This document shows, piece after piece, positions 34,697 to 43,349 of a stretch of DNA of 64,000 bases; position 1 is the first letter of the stretch; each line of letters starts with the position of its first letter. A model generated the notes under the pieces. It ran no database searches. It was not told the DNA's origin and was given only the letters and a program-made list of their open reading frames with translations. Position numbers and translations under genes: made by a program. The DNA lies in NCBI GenBank assembly GCA_002412715.1, contig DHVP01000029.1, positions 1-64,000 of the forward strand. Reading direction: 5' to 3'. Source of the stretch: Deltaproteobacteria bacterium UBA5205 (GTDB lineage Bacteria; Desulfobacterota; Syntrophorhabdia; Syntrophorhabdales; Syntrophorhabdaceae).

Positions 34697-36961
34697 ATGG
34701 CTACCAAAAAAACAACGAAAATCAACCAGATCGTGGAGAAGAAAATTCTGGCTCCTTCGATCACCATGTACAAGCTTTATGTTCCCGACATTGCCAGGAA
34801 GGTGAAGGCCGGACAGTTTGTCGTCGTCCGCGGCAATGACATGGGCGAGCGCATCCCCCTCACCGTTGCCGATTATGACAGCAAGAAAGGCACCATCACC
34901 ATCATATTCCAGGAAGTCGGCACATCTACCCAGAAGCTCGCGAAGTTCGAGGCGGGCGACGCCCTTCTCGACGTCGTCGGCCCTCTGGGCAAGCCGAGCC
35001 ACATTGAGAAGTTCGGCACCGTTGTCTGCGTCGGCGGCGGCGTCGGCGTGGCCCCCGTTCTGCCGATAGCCAAGGCCCTCAAAGAGGCGGGCAATGAGGT
35101 CATATCCATCATCGGCGCCCGGTCGCAGAGCATGCTCATCCTCGAGAAAGAGATGAAGGCGGCGAGCACCACCGTGCACGTAACCACCGATGACGGCACC
35201 TATGGACACCATGGATTTGTCACCGACGTCCTGAAGAAGATCATCGAGGAGCGCGGTGCCAGCAATATAGCTCTCGTCGTGGGCATCGGCCCCGTCATCA
35301 TGATGAAGGCCGTCACCGACGTGACCCGTCCATTCAGCATCAACACCGTCGTCAGCCTCAACACGATCATGGTCGACGGCACCGGTATGTGCGGCTGCTG
35401 CCGCGCCACCATCGCCGGCGAGACCAAGTTCGTCTGCGTCGACGGCCCTGAATTTGACGGCCACTCCGTGGACTTTCCCGAACTGATGCTCCGCCAGAAG
35501 ATGTACAACCGCGAAGAGCGGCGCGCCCTCTGGGACCACAAGTGCAAGATCGACGCCCAGGAAAAGGCCGTCAAGAAGGCCCGTAAACGCGTGAAAATGC
35601 CGGAGCAGGCACCTAAGCAGAGGATCCAGAACTTTGGCGAAGTGGCCCTGGGATACACAAGAGAAAACGCCATGATGGAGGCCCAGCGCTGCCTCGGCTG
35701 CAAGAAGCCCCCCTGCGTAGAGGCTTGCCCCGTCAACGTCCAGATCCCGCAGTTCATCGCGAAGATCAAGGAAGGCGATTTCATGTCCGCCATTCATGTC
35801 ATCAAGGAAACGAACAGCCTTCCCGCCGTCTGCGGCAGGGTCTGTCCCCAGGAATCACAGTGCGAGTCGAAATGCATCCTCGGCAAGAAATCGGAGCCCG
35901 TCGCCATCGGCCGCCTCGAGAGATTTGCCGCGGACTATGAACTCGGTCTCGGCGATGTCCGCGTACCTGCGATGCCGAAGAAGACGGGCAAGAAGGTCGC
36001 CATCATCGGCGCCGGCCCTTCCGGCCTCACCGTAGCGGGCGAGCTGACGAAGATAGGCCACGAGTGCACCATTTACGAAGCGCTTCACAAGGCGGGCGGC
36101 GTGCTTGTTTACGGCATCCCCGAATTCCGTCTCCCCAAGGCGATCGTGCAGCGCGAAGTTGACTACCTCGAGAAACTCGGCGCCAAGGTGAAGGTCGACT
36201 CCATTGTCGGCCAGACCGTCACCCTCGACGAGCTTTTCGCCCAGGGCTGTGACGCTGCCTTCATCGGCACGGGCGCAGGCCTTCCCTACTTCCTTAACAT
36301 CCCCGGCGAGAACCTGAACGGCGTCTACTCCGCCAACGAGTTCCTGACGAGGGCAAACCTGATGAAGGCGTACCTCTTCCCCGAATACGACACGCCCATA
36401 AGGGTTGGCTCGAAAGTGGCGGTCATCGGCGGCGGTAACGTGGCCATGGACTCCGCCAGGGTCTCGAAGCGCCTTGGCGCTGATGTGTACCTCGTCTATC
36501 GCCGCAGCCGCGAAGAAATGCCCGCCCGTGCGGAAGAAGCACACCACGCGGAGGAAGAGGGCATTGATTTCAGGCTGCTTACCAACCCCATCAGGGTGGT
36601 TGGCGACGATGCGGGCTGGGTGAAGGGACTTGAATGCGTGAAGATGGAACTCGGCGAGCCCGATGCGTCAGGCAGGAGGAGGCCCGTCGAGATTAAGGGC
36701 TCCAATTTCGTCCTCGATGTGGACGTCGTCATCGTCGCCATCGGCCAGGGCCCGAACCCCATCCTCACGTCTACCACGCCGGACCTGGAACTCAAGAAAT
36801 CGGGAAACATCGTGGCGGATGAGGAAACCGGACAGACGAGCCGCGAGGGCGTATTCGCCGGCGGCGACATCGTAACCGGCGCCGCAACCGTTATCCTCGC
36901 CATGGGCGCAGGACGCAAGGCGGCAAAGGCAATAGACGAATACCTTCAGACAAAGAAATAA
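34697..36961 (+). CDS. nfnAB: Fused NfnA-NfnB: NADH-dependent ferredoxin:NADP+ oxidoreductase in one chain
   Basis: 754 residues. Residues 1 to about 285 are the NfnA module (FAD motif RIPLTVADYD, NAD motif GGGVGVAP, 2Fe-2S motif GTGMCGCCRATIAG). A lysine-rich linker (about 285-310) joins it to the NfnB module: 4Fe-4S motifs CLGCKKPPCVEACP and VCPQESQCESKCIL, FAD motif VAIIGAGPSGL, NADP motif VAVIGGGNVAMDSAR. It is a close paralogue of the split pair at 25265-27539 but keeps the intact GGGVG. Codon use is visibly biased (GCC, GGC, CGC, CTC, AAG), which suggests high expression. AAGGAG lies before the ATG and a strong terminator follows. Confidence 0.93.
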   Translation: MATKKTTKINQIVEKKILAPSITMYKLYVPDIARKVKAGQFVVVRGNDMGERIPLTVADYDSKKGTITIIFQEVGTSTQKLAKFEAGDALLDVVGPLGKPSHIEKFGTVVCVGGGVGVAPVLPIAKALKEAGNEVISIIGARSQSMLILEKEMKAASTTVHVTTDDGTYGHHGFVTDVLKKIIEERGASNIALVVGIGPVIMMKAVTDVTRPFSINTVVSLNTIMVDGTGMCGCCRATIAGETKFVCVDGPEFDGHSVDFPELMLRQKMYNREERRALWDHKCKIDAQEKAVKKARKRVKMPEQAPKQRIQNFGEVALGYTRENAMMEAQRCLGCKKPPCVEACPVNVQIPQFIAKIKEGDFMSAIHVIKETNSLPAVCGRVCPQESQCESKCILGKKSEPVAIGRLERFAADYELGLGDVRVPAMPKKTGKKVAIIGAGPSGLTVAGELTKIGHECTIYEALHKAGGVLVYGIPEFRLPKAIVQREVDYLEKLGAKVKVDSIVGQTVTLDELFAQGCDAAFIGTGAGLPYFLNIPGENLNGVYSANEFLTRANLMKAYLFPEYDTPIRVGSKVAVIGGGNVAMDSARVSKRLGADVYLVYRRSREEMPARAEEAHHAEEEGIDFRLLTNPIRVVGDDAGWVKGLECVKMELGEPDASGRRRPVEIKGSNFVLDVDVVIVAIGQGPNPILTSTTPDLELKKSGNIVADEETGQTSREGVFAGGDIVTGAATVILAMGAGRKAAKAIDEYLQTKK

Positions 36962-37264
36962 ACAGAAACGGTGAAAGTGAAAAGGCGGGGTCTGGTTACC
37001 CCGCCTTTTTTTGTGCCGGTCGAAGATCAGGTTCAGAACCCGGGATGAAAGGTTCGGAGGCAAGCCAAGACGCGGAGGTCTTTGAACCGGAACCGGCAAT
37101 TTGAGGTTGGGTAGTGTAAGAAACGGATCTTTTCAATCGCCTGGAATTTCCGCAAGCGGTCTTGTTGTAGCCCCCCCGACCGTTTGCTTTTGGCACTGCG
37201 TATCATATAGGGTTGATTCTAAAGGTTCAAAGAAAATGAGAAAAGCCCGGGAGGACGAAACGAC
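36962..37264. other. 303-base intergenic region between convergent genes
   Basis: Apart from the terminator at 36981-37012 I see no gene. A stretch near 37020-37070 has GGTTC-rich, low-complexity sequence of the kind seen at other intergenic sites here, and 37200-37264 is AT-richer. The reverse-strand gene ends at 37265. Confidence 0.5.
36981..37012 (+). terminator. Rho-independent terminator after the fused Nfn gene
   Basis: AAAGGCGGGG pairs perfectly with CCCCGCCTTT around an 8-base loop, followed by a run of T. It is one of the clearest terminators in the window. Confidence 0.93.
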
Positions 37265-38254
37265 CTAATGGTGTGACCGATCAATCAATTTTGTTTCTTC
37301 ATCGAGATGGCGGGAGAAGAGATTTCTGATGAAAGCGTCCTCTTCATTTTGGGGATACCTGATCTCGAAATACCGTTCTCTTATTTGCGCTGCAACAACA
37401 TCGGTACTATCCGGAAAATGGTCGGGGTAAATCAGGCAGAGGATCCCGGCTGTTGTCTCCAATGCCAGGTCGTGGATCTTCCGGCAGTCAGGCAGGCATT
37501 CTTCATCGTGGCAATAGGCGTTGATGAGCTCGACGCCCTGAACGATAACCTTTTCCCAGAACCAGCGTTTTGCTGTCGGTTTCAGGTCCTTCCGGGACAG
37601 CAGTTTGTTCATGATATCTTCTATGATCGCCTGGAGCTCTCCGTATGTTCCTATATTGAGAGAAATGTCCCGTATCATGTCGGGCAGGCAACTGTATTGT
37701 TCCAGATCGCTGGCCTCAGTTTTTTCGAGTCCGGCAAGGATGCCGTCCAGTACCTGCTGCCGCTCGCGTGCGAAGGCTAGCCAGCGCGTCAGAACATCCA
37801 TTATGATACTCGTGGTGACCGGGTCCTGTGTCGGGCGCCGGTCGCTCATCTGTTCGGCGCCGGGGGGCCGCAGGGTAAGGACGATGGAATATTTGCGCGT
37901 CATATCGGCACTGTTTAAGAGGTCGTTTATCCTGTCCTTCTGGGGCAGCCCGCCGAGGATTCCCGTGATGCTTCCGAAGAGTTCCTCATGTTCGATGAAG
38001 AAGCGGACCGAATTGAGCCTGTCGAGGCGGATATTACCGATGTTGGCGATAAAGTCGTCAACGAGTCTTTTCGTCTTCTCGTTGATGAGCTGTGCCGAAA
38101 AACCGTCGTTCATGAATTCCAGGAACTGGTCCTTAAGCTCCTGCAGTATCTGATTGTAGAAGAAGTTTTCGGCCCTCCTCTGGGCTCGCACGGGTTGCCT
38201 CGAGCTTTGTCTCATGTTCGTGACTGTTTTATATGCAAGTTTCGTCTCGGTCAT
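37265..38254 (-). CDS. Protein of unknown function, mostly helical
   Basis: I do not recognise this family. About 329 residues, soluble, predicted nearly all helix, without signal peptide or membrane segment. Early basic stretches (SRQPVRAQRRAENF) precede acidic and amphipathic helices. A central part reads LTLRPPGAEQMSDRRPTQDP. A cysteine-histidine group occurs late: AYCHDEECLPDCRKIH, which could bind metal. The first in-frame start is a GTG at 38260; ATG 38254 two codons on is equally placed behind GGCGGGG. It stands alone between two large operons, convergent with the Nfn gene and divergent from the ATPase operon. Confidence 0.65.
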   Translation of the reverse strand: MTETKLAYKTVTNMRQSSRQPVRAQRRAENFFYNQILQELKDQFLEFMNDGFSAQLINEKTKRLVDDFIANIGNIRLDRLNSVRFFIEHEELFGSITGILGGLPQKDRINDLLNSADMTRKYSIVLTLRPPGAEQMSDRRPTQDPVTTSIIMDVLTRWLAFARERQQVLDGILAGLEKTEASDLEQYSCLPDMIRDISLNIGTYGELQAIIEDIMNKLLSRKDLKPTAKRWFWEKVIVQGVELINAYCHDEECLPDCRKIHDLALETTAGILCLIYPDHFPDSTDVVAAQIRERYFEIRYPQNEEDAFIRNLFSRHLDEETKLIDRSHH

Positions 38255-38365
38255 CGGCACCCCGCCCGGCGGCTCACCTTTTACGTTGCTGGTAGTTGAC
38301 TATTTATCACAAATCCAATTCATTGAAAAGAACGTTTTGTTCCTGCCAGCTTCATACCCCCGTAC

Positions 38366-38393
38366 TTGTGTTTATGAAAGTTGACGCTATACT
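38366..38393 (+). promoter_or_regulatory. Candidate promoter of the V/A-type ATPase operon
   Basis: TTGTGT (38366-38371), 16 bases, TATACT (38388-38393). The leader would be about 240 bases. A stronger -35-like TTGACG at 38381 has no -10 at proper spacing, so it was not used. Confidence 0.35.
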
Positions 38394-38546
38394 TGATATT
38401 ATGAACCTTCGGCCTGTTTAAGACCAGTGCGGCTCTTATCACTCCTGCATCCGGTTTGCCTCGGTCAGATTAGGAAAGGGTGATGAGAAATGCGGAGGCA
38501 GGTAAGCACGCCCCCCACTGAAGATCCCATTGGTTTTTCAGACTTC

Positions 38547-38615
38547 GAGCCGTTCAAAACCGCTGCATCTCCTTCCGGCGTTCAATTTGCTCAAGCCATT
38601 CAAACCGCTGCGCTC
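38547..38615. repeat. 9-nt-periodic low-complexity repeat
   Basis: Successive 9-base blocks TCAATTTGC, TCAAGCCAT and TCAAACCGC (38582-38608), with related TTCAAAACCGCTG just before. The same style of repeat occurs at 27717-27752 and 50401-50457. Confidence 0.5.
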
Positions 38616-38635
38616 GTGCTCATGAGGAGGTTTTC

Positions 38636-38947
38636 GTGCGTGACGTGATCCAGAAGATCGTGGCAACCGAGGCCGAGGCAAAGGGCGCCGTCGAAGAGGC
38701 AAGGGCGGAGGCCGACCGCATTCTGTCGGAGGCACGGAGGAAGGCCCGGGATATAGCCGCTCAGGCGAATGTGGAAGCCAATGCTGAGGCTGAGTGCATC
38801 GTGGCGGCCGCCGTCGAGGCGGCCGAGAAGGAAAAAGAAGAAAGACTGGTCCGGGCCGTCGCAAAGATCGACAAACAGGTCGGAATTGACGAGGCTGGCA
38901 GAAGACGTGTCGTTGAAAAGGTTGTCCGGTGCATATGCAAGCCGTGA
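38636..38947 (+). CDS. V/A-type ATPase stator-like coiled-coil subunit (H/G-like)
   Basis: 103 residues, one long alanine- and glutamate-rich coiled coil (KAVEEARAEADRILSEAR-like pattern), typical of the small peripheral-stalk subunit that pairs with subunit E in archaeal-type and bacterial V-type ATPases (AhaH, V-ATPase G). The start is GTG, 8 bases after AGGAGG at 38622-38627. It is the first gene of the ATPase operon. Coiled coils are low in information, so the call rests on position as much as on sequence. Confidence 0.75.
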   Translation: MRDVIQKIVATEAEAKGAVEEARAEADRILSEARRKARDIAAQANVEANAEAECIVAAAVEAAEKEKEERLVRAVAKIDKQVGIDEAGRRRVVEKVVRCICKP

Positions 38948-38966
38948 CAGGGCCTTAAGGAGGCCA

Positions 38967-40016
38967 ATGACAGGGAACCTCGACTATCTTGTCGCCCGCC
39001 TTCATGGCCGGCGCAGTTCGATGTTTGAAGGGGAGAGGCTCGACGCCCTTTCCCGCATCGGGAACCTTCAGGAATTCATGCGGGCCGTCTTTCCCGAACG
39101 TGAGTTCCGGGGGACCACGGACTTTCAGCGACACCTTATTGAGGAGCTTGCCGGCGAATTCTCCACCCTACCCGGCCACCTGGACCGGGCCGAGGCGCAC
39201 CTGATCGACTGGATGCCCGCCCGCCTCGAGGCCGAAAATATAAAAGTGCTCCTCAGGGCATCCATTACAAAAACCCCCCTTGAAGAGGTGACGGAACGTC
39301 TTGTTCCCCTGCCGGGGCAGACGGCGGCAGTGGTCGAATCACTGGTGAAAGCGGGGTCGCTGACTGACTTCGCGACACTGCTCCCTTTCGGACCTCTCCG
39401 CAAGGGCCTCGAGAAAGCAATCAGGGATCACACGGAAAATGCACGGCCTTTCTTCCTGGAGGCGGCCCTGGACAGCGGCTATCTGAGCGAACTCCTGGCA
39501 CGGTTCGCTCAGCTTTCCTCCCGGGATCGGGACGAGACGGAAGCGGTCATATACCAGGAGGCGGACATCTTTCATCTTGTGCTTGTCCTGCGGGGAAGAT
39601 TCAACTACGGTCTGACAGCGGACCAGTTGCTGCCCTTTCATGTCCCGGGGACCCGGATATCCCGTACCACCTTCACCGCCATGCTCAATGACCACGACCC
39701 ATGGATCGCGGTAGGCCGAGCCGTCATGCGTGCAATCGATCCCCTGCCCCTGGAGGGCGGGGCCGGCGAGTCATCTTCAACCATTCAGATATCCCTGATG
39801 GAGAATCTGGCATGGCGGCGCTATTACCGCCTTGCAAACACCGCTTTCCGGCGAAGCCATATGGGTTTCGGGGTAGTTGTCGGGTACGTGGCTATCCGTC
39901 GCCTGGAGGTGGGGAACCTCATCACGATCTCCGAGGGTGTTCGCAGGTGTATCGGCGAGGATGTCATACGGGCGCGGATGATCCCGCGCGTGGACATGGA
40001 GGCTTCCCATGTTTAA
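38967..40016 (+). CDS. atpC: V/A-type ATPase subunit C (central-stalk/proteolipid-ring adaptor, AC39/d-like)
   Basis: 349 residues, all helical, matching subunit C/d that links the rotor shaft to the membrane ring. Family features: the start NLDYLVARLHGRRSSMFEGERL, then repeated helical bundles with LIDWMPARLEAENIKVLLRA and, late, ENLAWRRYYRLANTAFRR and VVGYVAIRRLEVGNLITI. The open frame extends back to 38769 over the previous gene, but AAGGAGG at 38956-38962 fixes ATG 38967. The end overlaps subunit I by 8 bases. Confidence 0.9.
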   Translation: MTGNLDYLVARLHGRRSSMFEGERLDALSRIGNLQEFMRAVFPEREFRGTTDFQRHLIEELAGEFSTLPGHLDRAEAHLIDWMPARLEAENIKVLLRASITKTPLEEVTERLVPLPGQTAAVVESLVKAGSLTDFATLLPFGPLRKGLEKAIRDHTENARPFFLEAALDSGYLSELLARFAQLSSRDRDETEAVIYQEADIFHLVLVLRGRFNYGLTADQLLPFHVPGTRISRTTFTAMLNDHDPWIAVGRAVMRAIDPLPLEGGAGESSSTIQISLMENLAWRRYYRLANTAFRRSHMGFGVVVGYVAIRRLEVGNLITISEGVRRCIGEDVIRARMIPRVDMEASHV

Positions 40017-41970
40017 ACCCGCCCCGATGATGCGGCTGAGTGCCATAATCCTGGAAAAGGACGAGCGGGAGGTGCTTCAGACCCTCGGCCGCCTGGGAGT
40101 GGTACAATTAACACGTCTGCCTCCGGGACCGGAAACGGCAGCCCTGGGAGTTCGCGACTTCAGTGCCGAAATAGCGCGCTATGAGCGTTTCCGGCTGCGC
40201 ATCGAAGAGATCCGGCGCCTCGTCGAAATCCCCATGCCTGCTGCCGGTGAACCCCCTGCCGGGCTGGATCTCGCCGGGATCGATGAGAGGTTGCGCTCCA
40301 TGGAAGAGCACATCGACGAGGTGTCCGACCTTCGAAGAGCCTACAAGCAGCGGCAAAGGGAATTGATTGCGCTGCGCGACCAGGTGTCGGATTACCGCGG
40401 GCTCGATGTGCCGCTGGACAGCCCCGATCACTTTTCGTTCCTTCATTTTGTAACGGGGAGCCTCCCGGAGAAGAACTTCGAAAGCCTTCGGGCCGAACTT
40501 GGCAACAAGGTGGCCCTCGTGGCGCTTGAAGGAAAAAAGGGCCGGATGCCGGTACTCGCAATGACGACCCGTCAGGGTTCCGAATCCCTCGAGCGGGCCC
40601 TGCAAAAGGCGGGCTTTCAGCGTGAGGCCCTTCCCGAAGCTGAAGGAACAACAACGGACGCGTTGTGCACGGAAAAGGAGAAGGAGCACCAGCGCCTTGA
40701 AAAGGAACTGGAAAGGCTCGATATGCGGATACGGTCGCTTGCCGACGAATTCGCGCCGTACCTGAACGCGATGGAAACCATGATCGGGATGGAACTCGGC
40801 CTGGTCAGGGCAGAGCAGGGGCTCAGCCGCACCGAGGCCACCTCGCTGATAGCGGGATGGGTACCGGCGCAGGAAGCTCCGGGCGTCAGCGAGCACCTGA
40901 AGGCGATCACCCGCGGCCGCTGTGCCATTGAGGTTTCCGCTCCGGCCAATCCGACGGGGGAAGAGGTTCCGACTCTCCTTGCGCATTCGGCCCTGCTGCG
41001 TCCCTTCGGCATGCTTATGTCCTCATACGGTGTCCCCAATTACCGGGAACTGGAACCCACGATCTTCGTCGCCGTCAGCTACGTGCTCATGTTTGGTATG
41101 ATGTTCGGAGATTGGGGCCAGGGTGCCGTTTTGGCTGCCCTGGGGATAGCGGCGCTTTTTCGGGGAAAGACAGAGAAGGCCCGCGATATCGGTGTGCTCC
41201 TTTGCTCCTTGGGGCTGTCGAGCATGATTTTCGGAGCGATCTATGGGAGCTGTTTCGGCCTCGAGGCCCTCAAGAAATATGCCCTCTGGCATGATCCCCT
41301 GGAGGGCGATCCCATGGGTCTCATGTACGGCGCCATCGCCGTCGGAATCGTCATGATCAGTCTGGGCATGGTACTGAATGTCATCAACCGTTTCCGGCGA
41401 GGAGACGTCATAGGCGGCTTCCTCGACAAATTCGGGGTGTCCGGGATTGTTTTCTACTGGGGTGTGCTGGCGCTGATCCTCGGTAAAGATGCAATTACGT
41501 CGCGGGGGTTCATGGGTCCGGCGCTGATCCTTTTTCTGGTGATGCCGACACTGTGCTGGATGGCAAAGGAACCCCTTGAATATTTCCTCCATCGTTCGGG
41601 GGAGCACGGCACGCTGGGCATCGCCATTACGGAATCACTCGTGGGGGCGTTCGAGGCGTTCCTGAGCTATCTTGCCAACACGATAAGCTTTGTGCGTCTC
41701 GGGGCCTACGCGATGAGCCATGCCGCACTTCTCTTCGCGGCCTTCATGCTGGCCGAGCAGGTGAGACATCTGCCTTACGGGGGTACGGTGGGAAGCGTCA
41801 TCATAATCATACTCGGAAACCTGGTTGCCATTGTCCTGGAGGGGATCATTGCATCGGTACAGGCCCTGCGTCTCGAATACTATGAGTTCTTCAGCAAATT
41901 CTTTTCCGGCGACGGTCAAGCGTTTGAACCTTTTCGCCTGACAGCAAAGAAGCCGGCCGAGCGGTCCTGA
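40009..41970 (+). CDS. atpI: V/A-type ATPase subunit I (membrane stator, a-subunit)
   Basis: 653 residues. The cytoplasmic N-terminal half (to about 345) contains long coiled coils (around 75-125 and 215-250) and a conserved GWVPAQEAP. The C-terminal half has about seven membrane helices starting with YVLMFGMMFGDWGQGAVLA, a conserved subunit-I motif. The essential region near the C-terminus includes NTISFVRLGAYAMSHAAL, where the arginine facing the proteolipid glutamate is expected, and then the segment GNLVAIVLEGIIASVQALRLEYYEFF. It forms the ion path together with subunit K. Confidence 0.95.
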   Translation: MFKPAPMMRLSAIILEKDEREVLQTLGRLGVVQLTRLPPGPETAALGVRDFSAEIARYERFRLRIEEIRRLVEIPMPAAGEPPAGLDLAGIDERLRSMEEHIDEVSDLRRAYKQRQRELIALRDQVSDYRGLDVPLDSPDHFSFLHFVTGSLPEKNFESLRAELGNKVALVALEGKKGRMPVLAMTTRQGSESLERALQKAGFQREALPEAEGTTTDALCTEKEKEHQRLEKELERLDMRIRSLADEFAPYLNAMETMIGMELGLVRAEQGLSRTEATSLIAGWVPAQEAPGVSEHLKAITRGRCAIEVSAPANPTGEEVPTLLAHSALLRPFGMLMSSYGVPNYRELEPTIFVAVSYVLMFGMMFGDWGQGAVLAALGIAALFRGKTEKARDIGVLLCSLGLSSMIFGAIYGSCFGLEALKKYALWHDPLEGDPMGLMYGAIAVGIVMISLGMVLNVINRFRRGDVIGGFLDKFGVSGIVFYWGVLALILGKDAITSRGFMGPALILFLVMPTLCWMAKEPLEYFLHRSGEHGTLGIAITESLVGAFEAFLSYLANTISFVRLGAYAMSHAALLFAAFMLAEQVRHLPYGGTVGSVIIIILGNLVAIVLEGIIASVQALRLEYYEFFSKFFSGDGQAFEPFRLTAKKPAERS

Positions 41971-42028
41971 TCCCGCACAAAGGGATCATGTATAGAGCCG
42001 GCCATGTGCCGGCAAGGGGAGGTGTCAT

Positions 42029-42358
42029 ATGGTGAAGTTGTCACTTTGGTCCGTTGGAGCCGTTCTTGCGGTGGTGCTGATGCCCGGTGTATCGGCCCTG
42101 GCACAAGAGGCGGCACAGGAAGGTGTTGCAGCCGCCTCTCTGGGGAGGACCATCGGCCTTGCGGTGGCGGCGGCTTTTGCCGTCGGCGTAAGCATCCTCG
42201 GCGCGGGTTACGCCGTGGGCAAGATCGGATCGGCTGCACTCGGCGCGGCTGTGGAGAAACCGGAACTGCTTACCCGCAGCATCCTCTTTGTTGCGCTGGC
42301 GGAGGGGCTTGCGGTGCTCGGTTTCGCCATCGCCATGATGCTGCTGCAGAAGATTTAG
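42029..42358 (+). CDS. atpK: V/A-type ATPase proteolipid subunit K (single hairpin)
   Basis: 109 residues. The N-terminus looks like a signal peptide (LWSVGAVLAVVLMPGVSALA), followed by a single helical hairpin: helix 1 GRTIGLAVAAAFAVGVSIL, a polar loop with KPELLT, and helix 2 with the ion-carrying glutamate in FVALAEGLAVLGFAI. Most V-type K subunits are double hairpins of about 155 residues; this short form resembles that of Thermus. Helix 1 has no glutamine, and the glutamate is followed by Gly rather than Ser or Thr, so the usual Na+-binding pattern is missing and protons are the likelier ion. Confidence 0.92.
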   Translation: MVKLSLWSVGAVLAVVLMPGVSALAQEAAQEGVAAASLGRTIGLAVAAAFAVGVSILGAGYAVGKIGSAALGAAVEKPELLTRSILFVALAEGLAVLGFAIAMMLLQKI

Positions 42359-42368
42359 GGGGAAGGAC

Positions 42369-42692
42369 GTGAAGTTCTTCTGCATCGCAGACGAGGACAC
42401 TGTGCGCGGCTTCCGGCTGGCGGGTATCGACGGTGAGGTTGCCACCACGGGTGAGGAGGCGTCGGAGGCCCTCGAGAGGGCGCTAAAAGAACCCGACCGT
42501 GCCATCGTCATTCTCACGTCGCCGGTGGCGGACCTGATCCGCGAGAGGGTCGAAGCGATCCGGCTTGAGCGGGATTACCCGTTGATCGTCGAAATACCGG
42601 GGCCCGGGGGGCAGACGGCGGAATCCGGAAGCCTCAGGAAATTCGTCCAGGAGGCGGTGGGCATCCGGTTAGGACAAAGTGAGGGACCTTAA
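42369..42692 (+). CDS. atpF: V/A-type ATPase subunit F (rotor)
   Basis: 107 residues of the Rossmann-like subunit F that binds the central shaft with subunit D. Seen: FFCIADEDTVRGFRLAGIDG at the start, then IVILTSPVADLIRERVEAIR and YPLIVEIPGPGG. It begins with GTG, preceded by GGGGGAAGG. The stop codon is directly followed by the ATG of subunit E. Confidence 0.92.
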   Translation: MKFFCIADEDTVRGFRLAGIDGEVATTGEEASEALERALKEPDRAIVILTSPVADLIRERVEAIRLERDYPLIVEIPGPGGQTAESGSLRKFVQEAVGIRLGQSEGP

Positions 42693-43349
42693 ATGACCAT
42701 TACCGACCAGGATTCTTCCGAGGTACTCTGCCAGGAGATCAAAGCCGGCGCACAGCGCCAACGCGATGAAATCCTTTCGTGCGCCCATGAGGAAGCCGAG
42801 GCCCTCCTGGGCAGGGAGGGATCACAGGCGATCGAGGCCCGCCTGAAGCGCCTTGAAGAGGCCCGCGTCGAGGGCGCCCGCCGCAGGGATCTGACCCTGG
42901 CATCGGTCTTCGTCGAGGCCCGCCGGCTTTATCTGGCCCGCATCGAGACTATCCTGGAATCGGTGCGTATCGATGCGCAAAAGCAACTTTTTTCCCGCGA
43001 CGGTTTCGATTATCGGGAAAGTATCATCAATCTCGCAAGCGAGGCGGTAAGGAGCATGACGGGCGACGAATTCACCGTGCGCCTTGCCGAAAGAAGCCGA
43101 TCCATTCTCGGCGACGCTCTGCCCGAAGAGATCAAGTCCCAGGCCGGCCGGCCGGAGATAAAGGTCTCTGTTTCCTGGGATCCCCGGATGGCGGACGATG
43201 GGCCGATTGTCACGGATGCCGCTGAAAGCCAGATATGGGACAACCGGTATTCCGCGAGGCTCGAGCGGCTGTGGCCGCAGCTTCGGCGCCTTATTGCAGG
43301 AGAGATGTTCCCTGGCGGACTCGAGGGGTCGGAAGGAGGTATCACGTGA
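42693..43349 (+). CDS. atpE: V/A-type ATPase subunit E (peripheral stalk)
   Basis: 218 residues. The N-terminal half is a glutamate- and alanine-rich coiled coil, and the C-terminal half is a mixed fold with YRESIINLASEAVRSMTGD and DNRYSARLERLWPQLRRLI, as in the family. It should pair with the small coiled-coil protein at 38636 as the outer stalk. Its last bases overlap the GTG start of subunit A (GTGA). Confidence 0.87.
   Translation: MTITDQDSSEVLCQEIKAGAQRQRDEILSCAHEEAEALLGREGSQAIEARLKRLEEARVEGARRRDLTLASVFVEARRLYLARIETILESVRIDAQKQLFSRDGFDYRESIINLASEAVRSMTGDEFTVRLAERSRSILGDALPEEIKSQAGRPEIKVSVSWDPRMADDGPIVTDAAESQIWDNRYSARLERLWPQLRRLIAGEMFPGGLEGSEGGIT

Larger units (their letters stand above)
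38255..38635. other. About 380-base divergent intergenic region before the ATPase operon
   Basis: AT-richer than its neighbours. A candidate ATPase-operon promoter lies at 38366-38393, and 9-nt-periodic repeats lie at 38547-38615. No gene was seen. Confidence 0.45.

Noticed and set aside
38381..38402. TTGACG...TATTAT as the ATPase promoter
   Set aside because: The spacing between the two boxes is only 10 bases, which does not suit sigma-70.
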